A stretch of DNA of 37,809 nucleotides. Source: Cardiobacteriaceae bacterium. GTDB lineage: Bacteria; Pseudomonadota; Gammaproteobacteria; Cardiobacteriales; Cardiobacteriaceae. Both the position numbers and the translations under genes were made by a program. Below the pieces are notes generated by a model. That model was not told the origin of the DNA. It saw nothing but the letters and a program-made list of their open reading frames with translations, and ran no database searches. The DNA lies in the NCBI GenBank assembly GCA_030527905.1, contig JAUMZX010000002.1:1-37809 (forward strand), written 5' to 3'. This document shows, piece by piece, positions 26,401 to 36,054 of the stretch; within the stretch, counting starts at the first letter, position 1; each line of letters opens with the position of its first letter.

Positions 26401-27806
26401 AGCAGCTAGGTGATGAGCTTATTCGCTACGTTAAAGATATGGGATTTACACATATTGAGTTGTTGCCGATATCTGAATTTCCGTTTGATGGTTCTTGGGG
26501 ATACCAGCCGCTGGGTTTATACGCAGCTACGAGCCGCTTTGGGAGTCCGCAGGGGTTGTGTGATTTCATTCGCAAGGCGCACGATGCTGGTATTTATGTC
26601 CTATTAGATTGGGTTGTTGGGCACTTTCCTACGGATGAATATGGACTGGTCAGGTTTGACGGGTCGCCGCTTTATGAGCATGCTGATCCGCGCGAAGGCT
26701 ATCATCAGGACTGGAATACGCTTATTTATAATTTCGGTCGCCACGAAGTACGCAATTTCTTAACCGGTAATGCTCTGTATTGGATTGAGCATTATGGTAT
26801 AGATGGTTTGCGGGTTGATGCGGTCGCTTCCATGATTTATCGCGATTATTCTCGTAAAGAAGGAGAATGGATACCGAACCAATACGGCGGTCGGGAAAAT
26901 CTCGAAGCGATTAATTTCTTACAACGTACCAATGCGATTTTGCAAAATGAACAGCGCGGTGCGGTGTCAATAGCAGAAGAAAGTACAGCTTTTACTGGTG
27001 TCAGTCATCCGACTGAGCAAGGCGGTCTTGGATTCCAGTTTAAATGGAACATGGGTTGGATGAATGATACGTTACGTTATATGCGCGAGGATCCAGTTAA
27101 TCGCAAATATCATCATAATCTGCTTACTTTTGGCATGATTTATCAATATAGCGAACATTTTGTGTTACCACTTTCTCATGATGAGGTGGTACATGGGAAA
27201 GGTTCTCTGCTCTCTAAAATGCCGGGAGATTGCTGGCAGCAGTTTGCCAATTTACGTGCTTACTATGGCTATATGTGGGGTTATCCGGGTAAAAAATTAC
27301 TCTTTATGGGCAATGAATTTGCTCAAGGCAGGGAATGGAACTACCAAGAAAGTCTGGATTGGTTCTTGTTGCAACCAGAGCAAGGAGGATGGCACGAGGG
27401 CGTACAACGTTGGGTTCGCGACTTGAATCATGTGTACCGTGATTATCCGGCATTGTGGAGGAGAGATTGTCAGCCTGAAGGTTTTGAATGGCTGGTGGTT
27501 GATGATGCGGAACAGTCGGTTGTTGCCTTTGCTCGACATGATGGCGAGGGAAACCCTGTGGTTATTGTGAGCAACTTTACACCGGTGCCACGCGAAAATT
27601 ATCGCATTGGCGTTAGTCAGGCAGGGCGTTACCGCGAGATTCTCAATTCTGATGATGTTGATTACAACGGTAGTGGTATGACGGGTGGAAAGGTAATCCA
27701 CACCGACGATATCGGTAGTCATGGTAAAGCGCAATCGCTCAATCTCACGCTTCCACCGCTTGCGACTATTTTCCTAGCGCTAGATAAGACGGGAGGCAAC
27801 GTTTGA
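23463..27806 (+). CDS. MalQ-GlgB fusion: 4-alpha-glucanotransferase joined to glycogen branching enzyme
   Basis: A 1447-residue fusion of two full-length enzymes. Residues 1 to about 716 are amylomaltase (GH77): [18 protein letters not shown], the nucleophile Asp459 in RIDHVMAL, Glu507 in GEDLGIV and Asp558 in STHDLAP. Residues from 717 are branching enzyme (GH13): two N-terminal beta domains ([32 protein letters not shown]), the nucleophile Asp1119 in [10 protein letters not shown], Glu1172 in SIAEEST and Asp1240 in LSHDEVVHG. The 53- and 68-residue spacings equal those of E. coli GlgB. MalQ rearranges maltodextrins; GlgB makes alpha-1,6 branches. I chose ATG at 23463 because AAGGAG lies six bases before it; GTG at 23445 is less likely. 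The junction has an internal start signal. First gene of the glycogen operon, overlapping glgX by one base. Confidence 0.93.
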   Translation: MGSHANIEQMKLLGIETDYFAADGSFVRVSNEVLSALASILTAPGQRVDSDDFYDEVFTVTPEIVTLLPVGELLSKYAAAYLLDEMGQNLPYSFVMMEGGRIELPPLPPGYYTLELHGTHQMRRCLVIVAPKTVYQPESLRRGERLSGMNVQLYSLRSAHNWGIGDFGDLRRLAEEFVVDGIDFIGINPLHALFTTQPNWASPYSPSSRRWLNPIYLDVASMALFKTSPAAQAWFADKDTQTKLMALRDSKWVDYAQVLQFKMRALQLIYRDFETLEEHTSSRENFDAFVHREGRDLHLYATFEALDHFFYSQNASIPFSEDNVGWFGWPEAFRYPESAEVRAFIASHTADIRFYMWLQWLLSEQLEGLVQLCSELGMCLGLYGDLAVGVSRGGADTWMNRNMYCLQVSVGAPPDELGPAGQNWNLPPLHPQRLKRSGYQVFIRMLRANMQIYGLLRIDHVMALYRLWWIAYGNSAGFGAYVRYPLADLMAILSLESHRERCVVIGEDLGIVPDEMRKALHDYGVYSYGVMYFNQEYGRYLMPEDYHEQALAVVSTHDLAPLFGFWTGKDIETMNELGVFETSEQYRRLQIQREQRKRQIVAALAQADVLDIDHDCTVLDQDVVLALHRFVAMSRSKLFAIQPENLLPVCDSFNIPGIASAYPNWRYRLPEDIFSDKASFMHEMLRKIVATRAHIREQRPPVAIPATIATLLGGVEVTSVDKYLIDQLFSGTFADPFSYLGPHDNGGGVVVRVLLPGADSVRILDNDGKTLLAEMSVLDERGFFIATLDTSAQIHYVLEVQYGNQTIIIEDPYRFTSSLHDFDSWLLAEGTHLRPYEKFGAHLTTLDSVAGVSFSVWAPNARRVSVVGDFNFWDGRRHVMRFHPQSGIWDIFIPDVKENTLYKYEILDANGNIRLKSDPYTFAAQLRPETASVVTRLPEKQPYNPERIAANGIDAPISIYEVHLGSWRRNPENNFWLTYKQLGDELIRYVKDMGFTHIELLPISEFPFDGSWGYQPLGLYAATSRFGSPQGLCDFIRKAHDAGIYVLLDWVVGHFPTDEYGLVRFDGSPLYEHADPREGYHQDWNTLIYNFGRHEVRNFLTGNALYWIEHYGIDGLRVDAVASMIYRDYSRKEGEWIPNQYGGRENLEAINFLQRTNAILQNEQRGAVSIAEESTAFTGVSHPTEQGGLGFQFKWNMGWMNDTLRYMREDPVNRKYHHNLLTFGMIYQYSEHFVLPLSHDEVVHGKGSLLSKMPGDCWQQFANLRAYYGYMWGYPGKKLLFMGNEFAQGREWNYQESLDWFLLQPEQGGWHEGVQRWVRDLNHVYRDYPALWRRDCQPEGFEWLVVDDAEQSVVAFARHDGEGNPVVIVSNFTPVPRENYRIGVSQAGRYREILNSDDVDYNGSGMTGGKVIHTDDIGSHGKAQSLNLTLPPLATIFLALDKTGGNV
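25598..25613 (+). promoter_or_regulatory. glgB: internal Shine-Dalgarno and GTG start at the MalQ/GlgB junction
   Basis: AGGAGG at 25598-25603 is followed seven bases later by GTG (25611-25613) in the reading frame of the fusion. Initiation there would give a 731-residue GlgB beginning (M)[20 protein letters not shown], which aligns with the natural GlgB N-terminus and length (728 in E. coli). Stops in the other two frames lie at 25597-25599 and 25607-25609. It looks like the intact start of a once separate glgB. Confidence 0.6.
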
Positions 27807-29830
27807 TGAGACAACGATCACCCCTTCCGCTTTGCCATCGCGGTTGTAATTATCCGCTAGGCAGCACCCTTACCCATATAGAGGGTAAGGCTGGGGTGAA
27901 TTTTGCCTTGATGAGTCGCTATGCCAACAAGGTTGAGCTCTGTCTTTTTGATGTTGAGGGTCGTGAGACGCGGATTCATGTTACGAACCGCAGCAATGAT
28001 GTGTGGCATGTTTTTGTCGTCGGCATAGAAGCGGGACAACGTTATGGTTGGCGTGTTGATGGCGACAATACGGCAGCAGGTAGCTGTTTCAATCCCAATA
28101 AACTCCTTCTTGATCCTTATGCAAAAGTGGTAGATGGACTGCCGCAGTATCGTAATGATGAAGAACTGGCGTTATTCCAGCATACCGATTCTCGTGATAA
28201 TGCTCATGTGGCGGCAAAAAGCGTTGTTGTCGCTCCTTCAGATTTTCAGTGGGAAGGTGACACGGCACCACGAACGTTGTGGCGCGATACGGTGATATAT
28301 GAAGCGCATGTTAAAGGCTTTAGTCAGCTCAATCCTGATGTTCCGAAGGATATTACTGGTAGTTTTGCAGGAATGGCTCATGAGGCGAGTATTCGTCATC
28401 TTAAAGCGCTTGGAATTACCGCAGTAGAACTGTTGCCCGTAAGCCAGCATCTAGACGAAGTACATCTGCAACGGCGCGGCTTAAGGAACTATTGGGGCTA
28501 CAACGTTTTTGCGCATTATGCTGTCGATATACGTTACGGTACTCCAAATGATTTCAAGCAGCTCGTGAAAACGCTGCACCGTGAGGGTATAGAGGTTATT
28601 CTGGATGTCGTATTCAATCACGGCGCAGAGCAAGATATTTATGGACCTATGCTCTGTCAGCGTGGCATTGACAACCGCTATTACTATTGGCTTGATGAGC
28701 ATGGTAACTATATTAATGATACTGGCTGTGGCAACGCGTTTAATTTATCGCAGCCGGCTGTGATGCAGTGGGCAATGGATTGTTTGCGTTATTGGGTGCA
28801 GGAATATCATGTTGATGGTTTCCGATTTGACTTGGCCGCTACGTTAGGCCGGATGCCTGCTTTCTCTTCGAATGCGCCGTTCTTTGCTGCCATTCAACAA
28901 GATCCCATTCTAGCTGGTTGCAAAATGATTGCTGAACCGTGGGATATTGGAATGGATGGTTATCAGCTTGGACATTTTTCACAACGTTTTTCCGAATGGA
29001 ATGGCCGTTTTCGAGACGATATGCGCGGTTTCTGGTTATGGGAAAACGGCTGGTTAGGCGCGTTGGCGCAGCGTTTTTGTGGTAGTGATGATATTTTCCG
29101 TAATAACTGGCGTGCGCCACATAGTGCAATTAACCTGATTACAGCACACGATGGTTTTACTTTACGGGATTTGGTTAGCTACGGTTATAAACATAATGAA
29201 GCGAATGGCGAAGATAACCGTGATGGCGAAAACCATAATTATTCATGGAATCACGGTGTTGAAGGAAATAGCGATAATGAAACAATCAATACGGCACGCG
29301 AACACAGTCAAAAAGCATTGCTAGCTTGTTTGTTGCTAGCTCATGGCGTGCCGATGCTTCTTGCGGGCGATGAGTTAAATCAGAGTCAGCGCGGGAACAA
29401 TAATAGCTATTGTCAAGATAACGAAATTACTTGGCTGGATTGGGAATCTGGCAAAACAACGAGTTTGATGACCTACATTCAATCATTGACCGCGCAGAGG
29501 CGTCGCATGGCGCAAGATGGTATTTATGACGGTTGGTGGCATCATGACAATGCCCGTTGGTTCAATGCAAGCGGTGAAGCTATGCAAGAGAACGATTGGC
29601 ACAATGAGGAAAGTAAAGCGCTCGCCTTGTTATTACAAGAGAAATATCTGGTTCTATTTAATGCGAACAGAAGTGCACAGACCTTTGTATTACCAGATGG
29701 TGGCTGGCAGCCACTGTTTGGTGAAGGATTATCTGTTACTTCTTGTGAGGCTAGGCTTGCTCATTTGGGCGTGTGTGTTTTAACTCGAAACAGCGCGGAG
29801 AAAAAAACGTTCATCGGAGAAACGATATGA
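27806..29830 (+). CDS. glgX: glycogen debranching enzyme GlgX
   Basis: A 674-residue isoamylase-type GH13 enzyme that removes the short branches left by glycogen phosphorylase. Seen: an N-terminal CBM48-like domain (GVNFALMSRYANKVELCLFD), VIYEAHVKGFSQLNPDVP, the WGYNVFAHYAVD strand, the nucleophile Asp in DGFRFDLAATLG at about residue 343, the acid Glu in MIAEPWDIG, and the third Asp in TAHDGFTLRDLVSY. The ATG shares one base with the GlgB stop (TGATG), with GGAGG nine bases upstream; TTG three bases earlier is less likely. It overlaps glgC by four bases, so branching, debranching and ADP-glucose synthesis are coupled in translation. Confidence 0.94.
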   Translation: MRQRSPLPLCHRGCNYPLGSTLTHIEGKAGVNFALMSRYANKVELCLFDVEGRETRIHVTNRSNDVWHVFVVGIEAGQRYGWRVDGDNTAAGSCFNPNKLLLDPYAKVVDGLPQYRNDEELALFQHTDSRDNAHVAAKSVVVAPSDFQWEGDTAPRTLWRDTVIYEAHVKGFSQLNPDVPKDITGSFAGMAHEASIRHLKALGITAVELLPVSQHLDEVHLQRRGLRNYWGYNVFAHYAVDIRYGTPNDFKQLVKTLHREGIEVILDVVFNHGAEQDIYGPMLCQRGIDNRYYYWLDEHGNYINDTGCGNAFNLSQPAVMQWAMDCLRYWVQEYHVDGFRFDLAATLGRMPAFSSNAPFFAAIQQDPILAGCKMIAEPWDIGMDGYQLGHFSQRFSEWNGRFRDDMRGFWLWENGWLGALAQRFCGSDDIFRNNWRAPHSAINLITAHDGFTLRDLVSYGYKHNEANGEDNRDGENHNYSWNHGVEGNSDNETINTAREHSQKALLACLLLAHGVPMLLAGDELNQSQRGNNNSYCQDNEITWLDWESGKTTSLMTYIQSLTAQRRRMAQDGIYDGWWHHDNARWFNASGEAMQENDWHNEESKALALLLQEKYLVLFNANRSAQTFVLPDGGWQPLFGEGLSVTSCEARLAHLGVCVLTRNSAEKKTFIGETI

Positions 29831-31125
29831 ACATAAAAGAAAACCCCTTACCCTCAACCGAAGAAATCGCTAAGGACACCTTGGTTTTGATTTTGTCAGG
29901 AGGACGAGGTTCACGGCTCTACGAGCTGACCGATCAACGCGCCAAACCTGCCGTTTATTTCGGTGGTGGGCATCGTATTATCGATTTTGCGCTTTCTAAC
30001 TGTGTTAACTCCGGATTATTGAAAATCGGCGTCATCACGCAATATGAAGCGCATTCTCTGCTACGTCATTTGCAGCATGGTTGGTCATTCTTACCGCGTG
30101 AGAGAGGACAGTTTGTTGACATGCTACCCGCACGGCAACAGTTGAACGATCAAACATGGTATCGCGGCACTGCTGACGCGGTTTGGCAGAATGTGCATAT
30201 CATGAAAGATCACTATAAGCCGCGCTATGTGCTTATCCTTGCTGGAGACCATATTTACAAAATGGATTACATGCAGATGATTCGCGATCATGTAACCAGT
30301 GGTGCGAAAGCAACTGTAGGTTGTATTGAAGTACCACGCGAACAGGCAACCGCATTCGGTGTGATGGCAGTTAATGAGAAGCTGAAAGTTAAAGCTTTTG
30401 TTGAAAAGCCAGCTGATCCTCCGCCTATGCCTGATCGCCCAGGTTCATCGCTCGCTTCGATGGGTATCTATGTTTTCGATGCCGATTATCTCTATGAAGT
30501 CTTAGAACGCGAGGCAACCAGCGCAGATACTTCACACGATTTTGGTAATGACGTTATCCCTGCTGCGGTACGAGAAGGCGTGCTTTATGCGCATCCGTTT
30601 GAAAAATCAAGTAAAGGTCGCAATACACAAGGCACAATTTATTGGCGTGATGTGGGAACGATTGATAGCTATTGGAGTGCGAATATTGATTTGGTCAGCG
30701 AACATCCGCAATTGGATATGTTTGATGATAATTGGCCTATCCGAACTGTGCCAAAACAAACCGCACCGACAAAATTCTTCTACAAACACAGCCATACCCG
30801 CACGATTGATAATTCGTTGATTGGCGGCAGTGGCGTGATTACGGATGCAGAAATCAGTAACTCGGTCATTTTTGATCACGTCAATGTTGATGAAGGTTCA
30901 CATATCGAATATGCCGTTGTATTACCACAAGTCCGAGTGGGAAAAAATTGCGTTCTGCGACGCTGCATCATTGATCGTAATTGTGTTATTCCCGATGGCA
31001 TGCAGATTGGAGTTGATGCTGAGCTGGATAAAAAACGGTTTCGTGTCAGTCAGGGCGGTGTTGTTCTTGTCACCAAAGCAATGTTGAAAGTGATTGCTGA
31101 AAGGCAAGAAAAACCAGACTCTTGA
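29827..31125 (+). CDS. glgC: glucose-1-phosphate adenylyltransferase (ADP-glucose pyrophosphorylase)
   Basis: A 432-residue enzyme that makes ADP-glucose from ATP and glucose 1-phosphate, the committed step of bacterial glycogen synthesis. Seen: the nucleotide loop LILSGGRGSRLYELTDQRAK at about residue 20, GGGHRIIDFALSNCVNSG, WYRGTADAVWQN, LILAGDHIYKMDY, and VEKPADPP, then SMGIYVFDADYLYEVL and the C-terminal left-handed helix with hexapeptides (SNSVIFDHVNV, RRCIIDRNCVI). The start at 29827 overlaps the glgX stop (ATGA) with GGAGA upstream; longer in-frame extensions into glgX are not supported. Allosteric control by sugar phosphates and AMP is usual for the family. Confidence 0.96.
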   Translation: MNIKENPLPSTEEIAKDTLVLILSGGRGSRLYELTDQRAKPAVYFGGGHRIIDFALSNCVNSGLLKIGVITQYEAHSLLRHLQHGWSFLPRERGQFVDMLPARQQLNDQTWYRGTADAVWQNVHIMKDHYKPRYVLILAGDHIYKMDYMQMIRDHVTSGAKATVGCIEVPREQATAFGVMAVNEKLKVKAFVEKPADPPPMPDRPGSSLASMGIYVFDADYLYEVLEREATSADTSHDFGNDVIPAAVREGVLYAHPFEKSSKGRNTQGTIYWRDVGTIDSYWSANIDLVSEHPQLDMFDDNWPIRTVPKQTAPTKFFYKHSHTRTIDNSLIGGSGVITDAEISNSVIFDHVNVDEGSHIEYAVVLPQVRVGKNCVLRRCIIDRNCVIPDGMQIGVDAELDKKRFRVSQGGVVLVTKAMLKVIAERQEKPDS

Positions 31126-31180
31126 AGCAATATTCTCTTTTGTCAAAAACCACCATTTGAGGGTTTAGGAGAAATATAAA

Positions 31181-32620
31181 ATGAAGATACTAAAGATTCT
31201 ACATGTATGTTCCGAATTATTTCCACTTGTGAAAACAGGTGGACTGGCGGATGTTATGGGAGCGCTGCCTTTGGCGCAGCGGACGTCTGATATGGACGTT
31301 CGTGTTGTCTTACCCCTCTATCCACAAGTTGCGGAAAAAATTGGTGAAACAGGGCACGTTGGTTATTACCATACCTTCGCCGGAGATATTGAGCTGCGCT
31401 ATACAGAATATCGTGGGGTTGGTATCTATCTTATTGATGCGCCACATCTTTATCAGCGGGAAGGTAATCCATATCATGATCAGCACTATGCTGATTATGG
31501 TGATAATTACTTGCGCTTTGCACTGCTCGGTTGGGTGGGCGCTTCTCTAGCTGCTGGCGCAGATAGTTGGTGGAAACCGGACTTGTTACATGGGCATGAC
31601 TGGCAGGCAGGGCTTGCTTTTGCCTATCTGCGTGCTTGGGATATCCCGATAAAAACCGTTTTCACTATCCATAACCTTGCCTATGCAGGTATTTTCAGTG
31701 CACATCATCTGACTGAATTAGGGTTACCTTCCTATATGTTCGGAACCTACGGTTTAGAATTTTATGGACAAATATCCTACCTTAAAGCAGGTCTTTATTA
31801 CGCTGATCACATTACAACCGTGAGTCCTAGCTATGCGCGAGAAATTATGGAACCCGAACATGGTTATGGCTTCCATGGTTTATTACAGGAGCGCGCGGCG
31901 CAAGGGCGATTGAGTGGCATTTTGAATGGCGTGGATGATAATGTCTGGAATCCGGAGAGTGATGTCAATATTAGCAAACCGTATAAGCAAAGCTATATGC
32001 AAGGTAAGCGCGTGAATAAGCACCTTTTGCAACAAGCTTTCAATTTACCCACGGACGACAGCATTCCTTTGCTTGTTATGATTACACGTCTTACGGAGCA
32101 AAAAGGCGCGGATATACTTTTAGGTGCAGCGGAAAGTCTATTATCACGACCCTTGCAATTGGCTATTCTGGGAACAGGATCGCCCGATTTGGAGCATGCT
32201 TTCCGTGATTTAGCGGGGCGTCATCCCGATAAAGTTGGTGTACGGATTACTTATAACGAGGGTTTATCGCACCAGATGATTGCAGGTGGAGATGTTATTC
32301 TCGTACCTAGCCGCTTTGAACCTTGCGGTCTAACGCAGCTTTATGGTTTGAAGTACGGCACGCTTCCGCTAGTGAGAGCTACCGGTGGACTTGCTGATAC
32401 TGTCGTTGATACGACAAAAGAAACGGTGAAAGCGCGTCGTGCGACAGGTTTCGTTTTCTACGAAGCAGCACCAGATGCCTTGTTGCAGGCGGCGGGAAGG
32501 ATGTTGGAAAGCTGGAAAAACACCAAACAGTGGGCGGAAATCCGTTCTAATGCAATGAATGAAGATTTCAGTTGGCATAAAGCGGCACAGTCTTATCAAG
32601 AACTGTATCAACGTCTTTAG
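31181..32620 (+). CDS. glgA: glycogen synthase GlgA (ADP-glucose type)
   Basis: A 479-residue GT5 glycosyltransferase that extends alpha-1,4-glucan from ADP-glucose. Seen: LKILHVCSELFPLVKTGGLADVMGALP with the KTGGL ADP-glucose motif at about residue 20, LLHGHDWQAGLAFAYL, TIHNLAYAGIF, and in the second Rossmann half MITRLTEQKGADILL and VPSRFEPCGLTQLYGLKYGT, with the Glu and the STGGL-like ATGGLADTV. Length equals that of E. coli GlgA. AGGAGA lies eight bases before the ATG. It follows glgC by 55 bases without a terminator. Confidence 0.97.
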   Translation: MKILKILHVCSELFPLVKTGGLADVMGALPLAQRTSDMDVRVVLPLYPQVAEKIGETGHVGYYHTFAGDIELRYTEYRGVGIYLIDAPHLYQREGNPYHDQHYADYGDNYLRFALLGWVGASLAAGADSWWKPDLLHGHDWQAGLAFAYLRAWDIPIKTVFTIHNLAYAGIFSAHHLTELGLPSYMFGTYGLEFYGQISYLKAGLYYADHITTVSPSYAREIMEPEHGYGFHGLLQERAAQGRLSGILNGVDDNVWNPESDVNISKPYKQSYMQGKRVNKHLLQQAFNLPTDDSIPLLVMITRLTEQKGADILLGAAESLLSRPLQLAILGTGSPDLEHAFRDLAGRHPDKVGVRITYNEGLSHQMIAGGDVILVPSRFEPCGLTQLYGLKYGTLPLVRATGGLADTVVDTTKETVKARRATGFVFYEAAPDALLQAAGRMLESWKNTKQWAEIRSNAMNEDFSWHKAAQSYQELYQRL

Positions 32621-32677
32621 GTGAGAGAGCAATGCACTGCTTGTTTGGATTTAACCTAGATTGTGTGAGGGGTAGGA

Positions 32678-32706
32678 TTTTCAAATTCCCCTGACAAGCG
32701 TACAAT
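32678..32706 (+). promoter_or_regulatory. candidate internal promoter for glgP
   Basis: TTTTCA (32678-32683) and TACAAT (32701-32706) are 17 bases apart in the 118-base gap between glgA and glgP. The -10 box is good, the -35 weak. It also overlaps an AGGGG/CCCCT inverted repeat. glgP may therefore be partly independent of the upstream genes. Confidence 0.3.
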
Positions 32707-32738
32707 TTTACAAATCTTTATCAGAACCGGAGTCGGTT

Positions 32739-35216
32739 ATGCCTAATAGTCACAAGTATGAGTTTCGTGCGCCAGGAAGCGATGTAAAAAGTCTAAAAGA
32801 ATCGCTTGTTTATAAATTGATTTTCAGTCTAGGTTGTCCGCCTGCGGAAGCAACAAAAACCAATTGGTTGAATGCTGCTTTACTCGTTGTTCGAGACCTT
32901 GCAACTGAACGTTGGTTACAAACGACGCGTCATTTCAGACGAGAAAAGCTGAGACGGGTGTATTACCTATCTATGGAATTCTTGATGGGGCGCGCCCTGT
33001 CGAATGCATTGATTGCTGAAGATGTTTATGAATCCTTGCGGGAAGCGATGGCAGAGCTTGGGCAAGATCTGAATGAGATTATCGCGGAGGAGGGCGATCC
33101 GGGTTTAGGTAACGGGGGACTTGGTCGTCTTGCCGCATGCTTTATGGATAGTCTTGCGACGTTACGTATTCCTGCGATGGGTTATGGCATTCGCTATGAG
33201 TACGGTATGTTTCGCCAAGAAATAGAAAATGGCAAACAGATTGAAAAACCTGACACTTGGACAGAGCAAGATATTGCTTGGCAATTCAGACGCCCAAGTA
33301 AGCACTATACGATTCGCTATGGCGGCAATGTTCATTATCAAGGAGAGCAATGTATCTGGAATAATAGCGAGCAAATTACAGCGTTAGCCTATGACCAAAT
33401 TATTCCCGGTTACGATACTGACGCGGCCAATACGTTGCGTTTGTGGTCTGCGCACGCTGGTAATATGTTTAACCTTGGGGATTTCAATAAAGGCGATTAT
33501 TTTGCTGCTATGGAACAGCAGAATACGTCAGAGAACGTTTCGCGTGTGCTTTATCCAGATGATTCGACCACGGTAGGTCGCGAACTGCGGCTACGCCAAG
33601 AATATTTCCTGACCTCGGCATCGGTGCAAGATATTGTCTTTCGTCATCTAAAAGAAAATGCCGACCTCAGTAATCTCGTGGATACGGTTGCGATTCATTT
33701 GAACGACACGCACCCTGTGCTTGCGATTCCAGAATTGATGCGCATTCTAATTGATGAATACGGCATAAAATGGGACGATGCTTGGGCCACCTGTGGCAAA
33801 ATTTTCTCTTACACCAATCATACTTTGATGGGCGAAGCGCTTGAGACATGGCCGGTTGAAATGATGGGACGTATTTTGCCACGGCATTTACAAATAATTT
33901 TTGAGATTAACGAACACTTCTTAGTGGGCTTGCGTAAGCGCGGTTTTGATGATGACTTTATTCGTCGAGTTTCGTTGATTGATGAAGATGGCGGACGTAA
34001 AGTGCGAATGGCATGGTTGGCCGTTATTGGTTCTCATAAAATCAATGGAGTGGCCAAGATACACTCTGACCTCATGGTTAAATCCATCTTTGCTGATTTT
34101 GCACGACTCTATCCAGAACGTTTCACTAACGTGACGAATGGTGTTACACCGCGACGCTGGATTGCATTGGCAAACCGTGGTTTGGCGCAACAGATAGACC
34201 GTCGTATTGGTACAGGTTGGCGTAGCCATTTGGATGAGCTTTCTCGCTTGAATGGTTTACAGGATGACGCGACATTCCGTAAAGAGATTGCTAGCGTGAA
34301 ATTGGAAAATAAACGGCGTCTTGCTGAATGGATTCGGAACGAGATGGGAATCAAGGTTAATCCTGAAGCGCTGTTTGATGTGCAAATTAAACGGATTCAT
34401 GAATATAAGCGGCAGCTGCTCAATGTGTTGCATATTGTGAGCCGCTATAACCAGATTCTTAAAAATCCTAATGCTAATTGGGTTCCTCGGGTATTTATTT
34501 TTGCGGGTAAAGCTGCAAGTGCTTATTATGCTGCGAAGAAAATTATTCATCTTATCAATGATGTTGCCAAAGTCATCAATAATGATGGCCGTATTCGTGA
34601 TCTGATTAAAGTTGTTTTTATTCCAAATTATGGGGTTAGCCTCGCTCAACTTATTATTCCAGCAGCGGATCTATCAGAGCAGATTTCGTTGGCAGGAACC
34701 GAGGCGTCTGGTACCAGCAATATGAAATTCGCATTAAATGGTGCGCTTACTATTGGAACGCTGGATGGTGCTAATGTCGAAATCCTTAATGCAGTCGGTA
34801 AAGATAATATTTTTATTTTTGGTAATACGGTTGAGCAAGTCGAAGCGTTGCGGCAGCGTGGTTATTCACCTTTACTCTATTTGGAACAAGATTCTGAACT
34901 GCATGAAACAGTGATTCAAATTACCTCTGGCGTCTTCTCACCAGAAGAACCGAGTCGTTATCACGAGAACCTGCATATTTTTAGTGATTATTATCAGGTT
35001 CTAGCAGATTTCCGTAGCTATGTAGAAGCGCAGGATCAAGCGGACAGACGTTATCGCAATCAAGACGCTTGGGTAAAATCTGCAATTACTAATATTGCCA
35101 ATATGGGTTATTTTTCTTCTGATCGCTCAATTGAGGATTATGCGCGTGATATTTGGCATATCAAAGCGTTACCAGAAGTTAGAAGAGATGCTGCTGAGAG
35201 TATTGGAGACGAGTAA
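32739..35216 (+). CDS. glgP: glycogen phosphorylase
   Basis: An 825-residue GT35 PLP enzyme that releases glucose 1-phosphate from glycogen ends. Seen: [17 protein letters not shown] at about residue 75, [51 protein letters not shown], the PLP region [20 protein letters not shown] and [20 protein letters not shown] with the Schiff-base lysine, then TLDGANVEI. It begins after a GGAG ribosome site. Length matches E. coli GlgP and MalP; the operon with glgX, glgC and glgA favours a role on glycogen. A strong terminator follows. Confidence 0.97.
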   Translation: MPNSHKYEFRAPGSDVKSLKESLVYKLIFSLGCPPAEATKTNWLNAALLVVRDLATERWLQTTRHFRREKLRRVYYLSMEFLMGRALSNALIAEDVYESLREAMAELGQDLNEIIAEEGDPGLGNGGLGRLAACFMDSLATLRIPAMGYGIRYEYGMFRQEIENGKQIEKPDTWTEQDIAWQFRRPSKHYTIRYGGNVHYQGEQCIWNNSEQITALAYDQIIPGYDTDAANTLRLWSAHAGNMFNLGDFNKGDYFAAMEQQNTSENVSRVLYPDDSTTVGRELRLRQEYFLTSASVQDIVFRHLKENADLSNLVDTVAIHLNDTHPVLAIPELMRILIDEYGIKWDDAWATCGKIFSYTNHTLMGEALETWPVEMMGRILPRHLQIIFEINEHFLVGLRKRGFDDDFIRRVSLIDEDGGRKVRMAWLAVIGSHKINGVAKIHSDLMVKSIFADFARLYPERFTNVTNGVTPRRWIALANRGLAQQIDRRIGTGWRSHLDELSRLNGLQDDATFRKEIASVKLENKRRLAEWIRNEMGIKVNPEALFDVQIKRIHEYKRQLLNVLHIVSRYNQILKNPNANWVPRVFIFAGKAASAYYAAKKIIHLINDVAKVINNDGRIRDLIKVVFIPNYGVSLAQLIIPAADLSEQISLAGTEASGTSNMKFALNGALTIGTLDGANVEILNAVGKDNIFIFGNTVEQVEALRQRGYSPLLYLEQDSELHETVIQITSGVFSPEEPSRYHENLHIFSDYYQVLADFRSYVEAQDQADRRYRNQDAWVKSAITNIANMGYFSSDRSIEDYARDIWHIKALPEVRRDAAESIGDE

Positions 35217-35243
35217 GGGAATCGTTTTTCATCATCACCTAGA

Positions 35244-35273
35244 AGAAACGGGTTCATCGCCCGTTTCTTTTTG
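35244..35273 (+). terminator. intrinsic terminator of the glycogen operon
   Basis: AGAAACGGG (35244-35252) pairs with CCCGTTTCT (35260-35268), nine pairs with a seven-base loop, followed by TTTTT. It lies 27 bases after the glgP stop and separates the glycogen operon from the phospholipid genes. Confidence 0.92.
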
Positions 35274-35425
35274 CTTCTCTTTTAGTATGGTGTTATAAAT
35301 TTAAATAGAGATTTTATGGATATATGGATTTTATTGTGATTTTTTTTCGGCGTAACAAGCTGAAGAGTATCCATACATGATTAAAGCAATGCTTTCTTTT
35401 TTATTTGCGGTTTTATGGAGTATCT

Positions 35426-36054
35426 ATGTCGGATTTGGTAAAAAATCGTCGTCCTATTGCAGCGCGTCATAGTAGATGGGCAACGTGGTTGGCTGGGTGG
35501 TTAGCGACTAAACCATTCGTGACACCGAATGGCATTTCTGTCTGTAGTGCGATTTTTGCCGCTGGCGCAGCTGCATTATTGTTATTAGGTGGTTCTCTTT
35601 CTCTTGTTTTCGGCGCCCTTGGTATTCAATTACGGCTAGTCTGTAATTTATTAGATGGTATGGTTGCGCTTGAAGGCGAAAAAAAACAACAAGTGGCGCT
35701 ATTTATAATGAATTTCCCGATCGTGTTGCTGATAGTTTTTTGTTGCTAGCCACAGGCTATGCGGTTCATTTCAGCTGGCTGGGTTGGTTGAGCGCATTGT
35801 TAGCAATGGCGACGGCCTATATTCGCGTTTTTGATGGAAGTTTGGGGCAGGAGCAATGTTTTGCTGGACCTATGGCAAAGCAGCAACGGATGGCTGTGCT
35901 GACCTTTGCCTGTTTATTTAGTGCAGTAGAACGGTATATATGGGGAACGTCGTATGTGCTGTTGTTAGCGTTATCATTGATTACGATTGGTAGTGCGTGG
36001 ACATGTATTGTCCGTACACGTGTGGTTGCGGCTGCACTGGCGGTGAAAGAATGA
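35426..36054 (+). pseudogene. YnbA-like CDP-alcohol phosphatidyltransferase, frameshifted at an A8 run
   Basis: A CDP-alcohol phosphatidyltransferase of about 209 residues if a -1 shift at 35679-35686 (eight A) is allowed. The first frame gives MSDLVKNRRPIAARHS through LVCNLLDGMVALEGEKK and then runs into a stop at 35747-35749. The -1 frame continues with TTSGAIYNEFPDRVADSF, completing the family signature DG-x2-A ... G-x3-NE-x-PDR-x2-D, and ends in the ATGA overlap with the next gene. Several membrane segments follow. Such enzymes exchange CMP of CDP-diacylglycerol for an alcohol; YnbA of E. coli is of about the same length. The ATG at 35426 is preceded by TGGAG; a TTG at 35405 is in frame. 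The break may be a mutation, an assembly error, phase variation or programmed slippage. Confidence 0.75.

Noticed and set aside
29773-29826. A longer GlgC starting within glgX
   Set aside because: The overlap ATGA with a GGAGA site at 29827 is the normal start; the extension is shadow coding of glgX.
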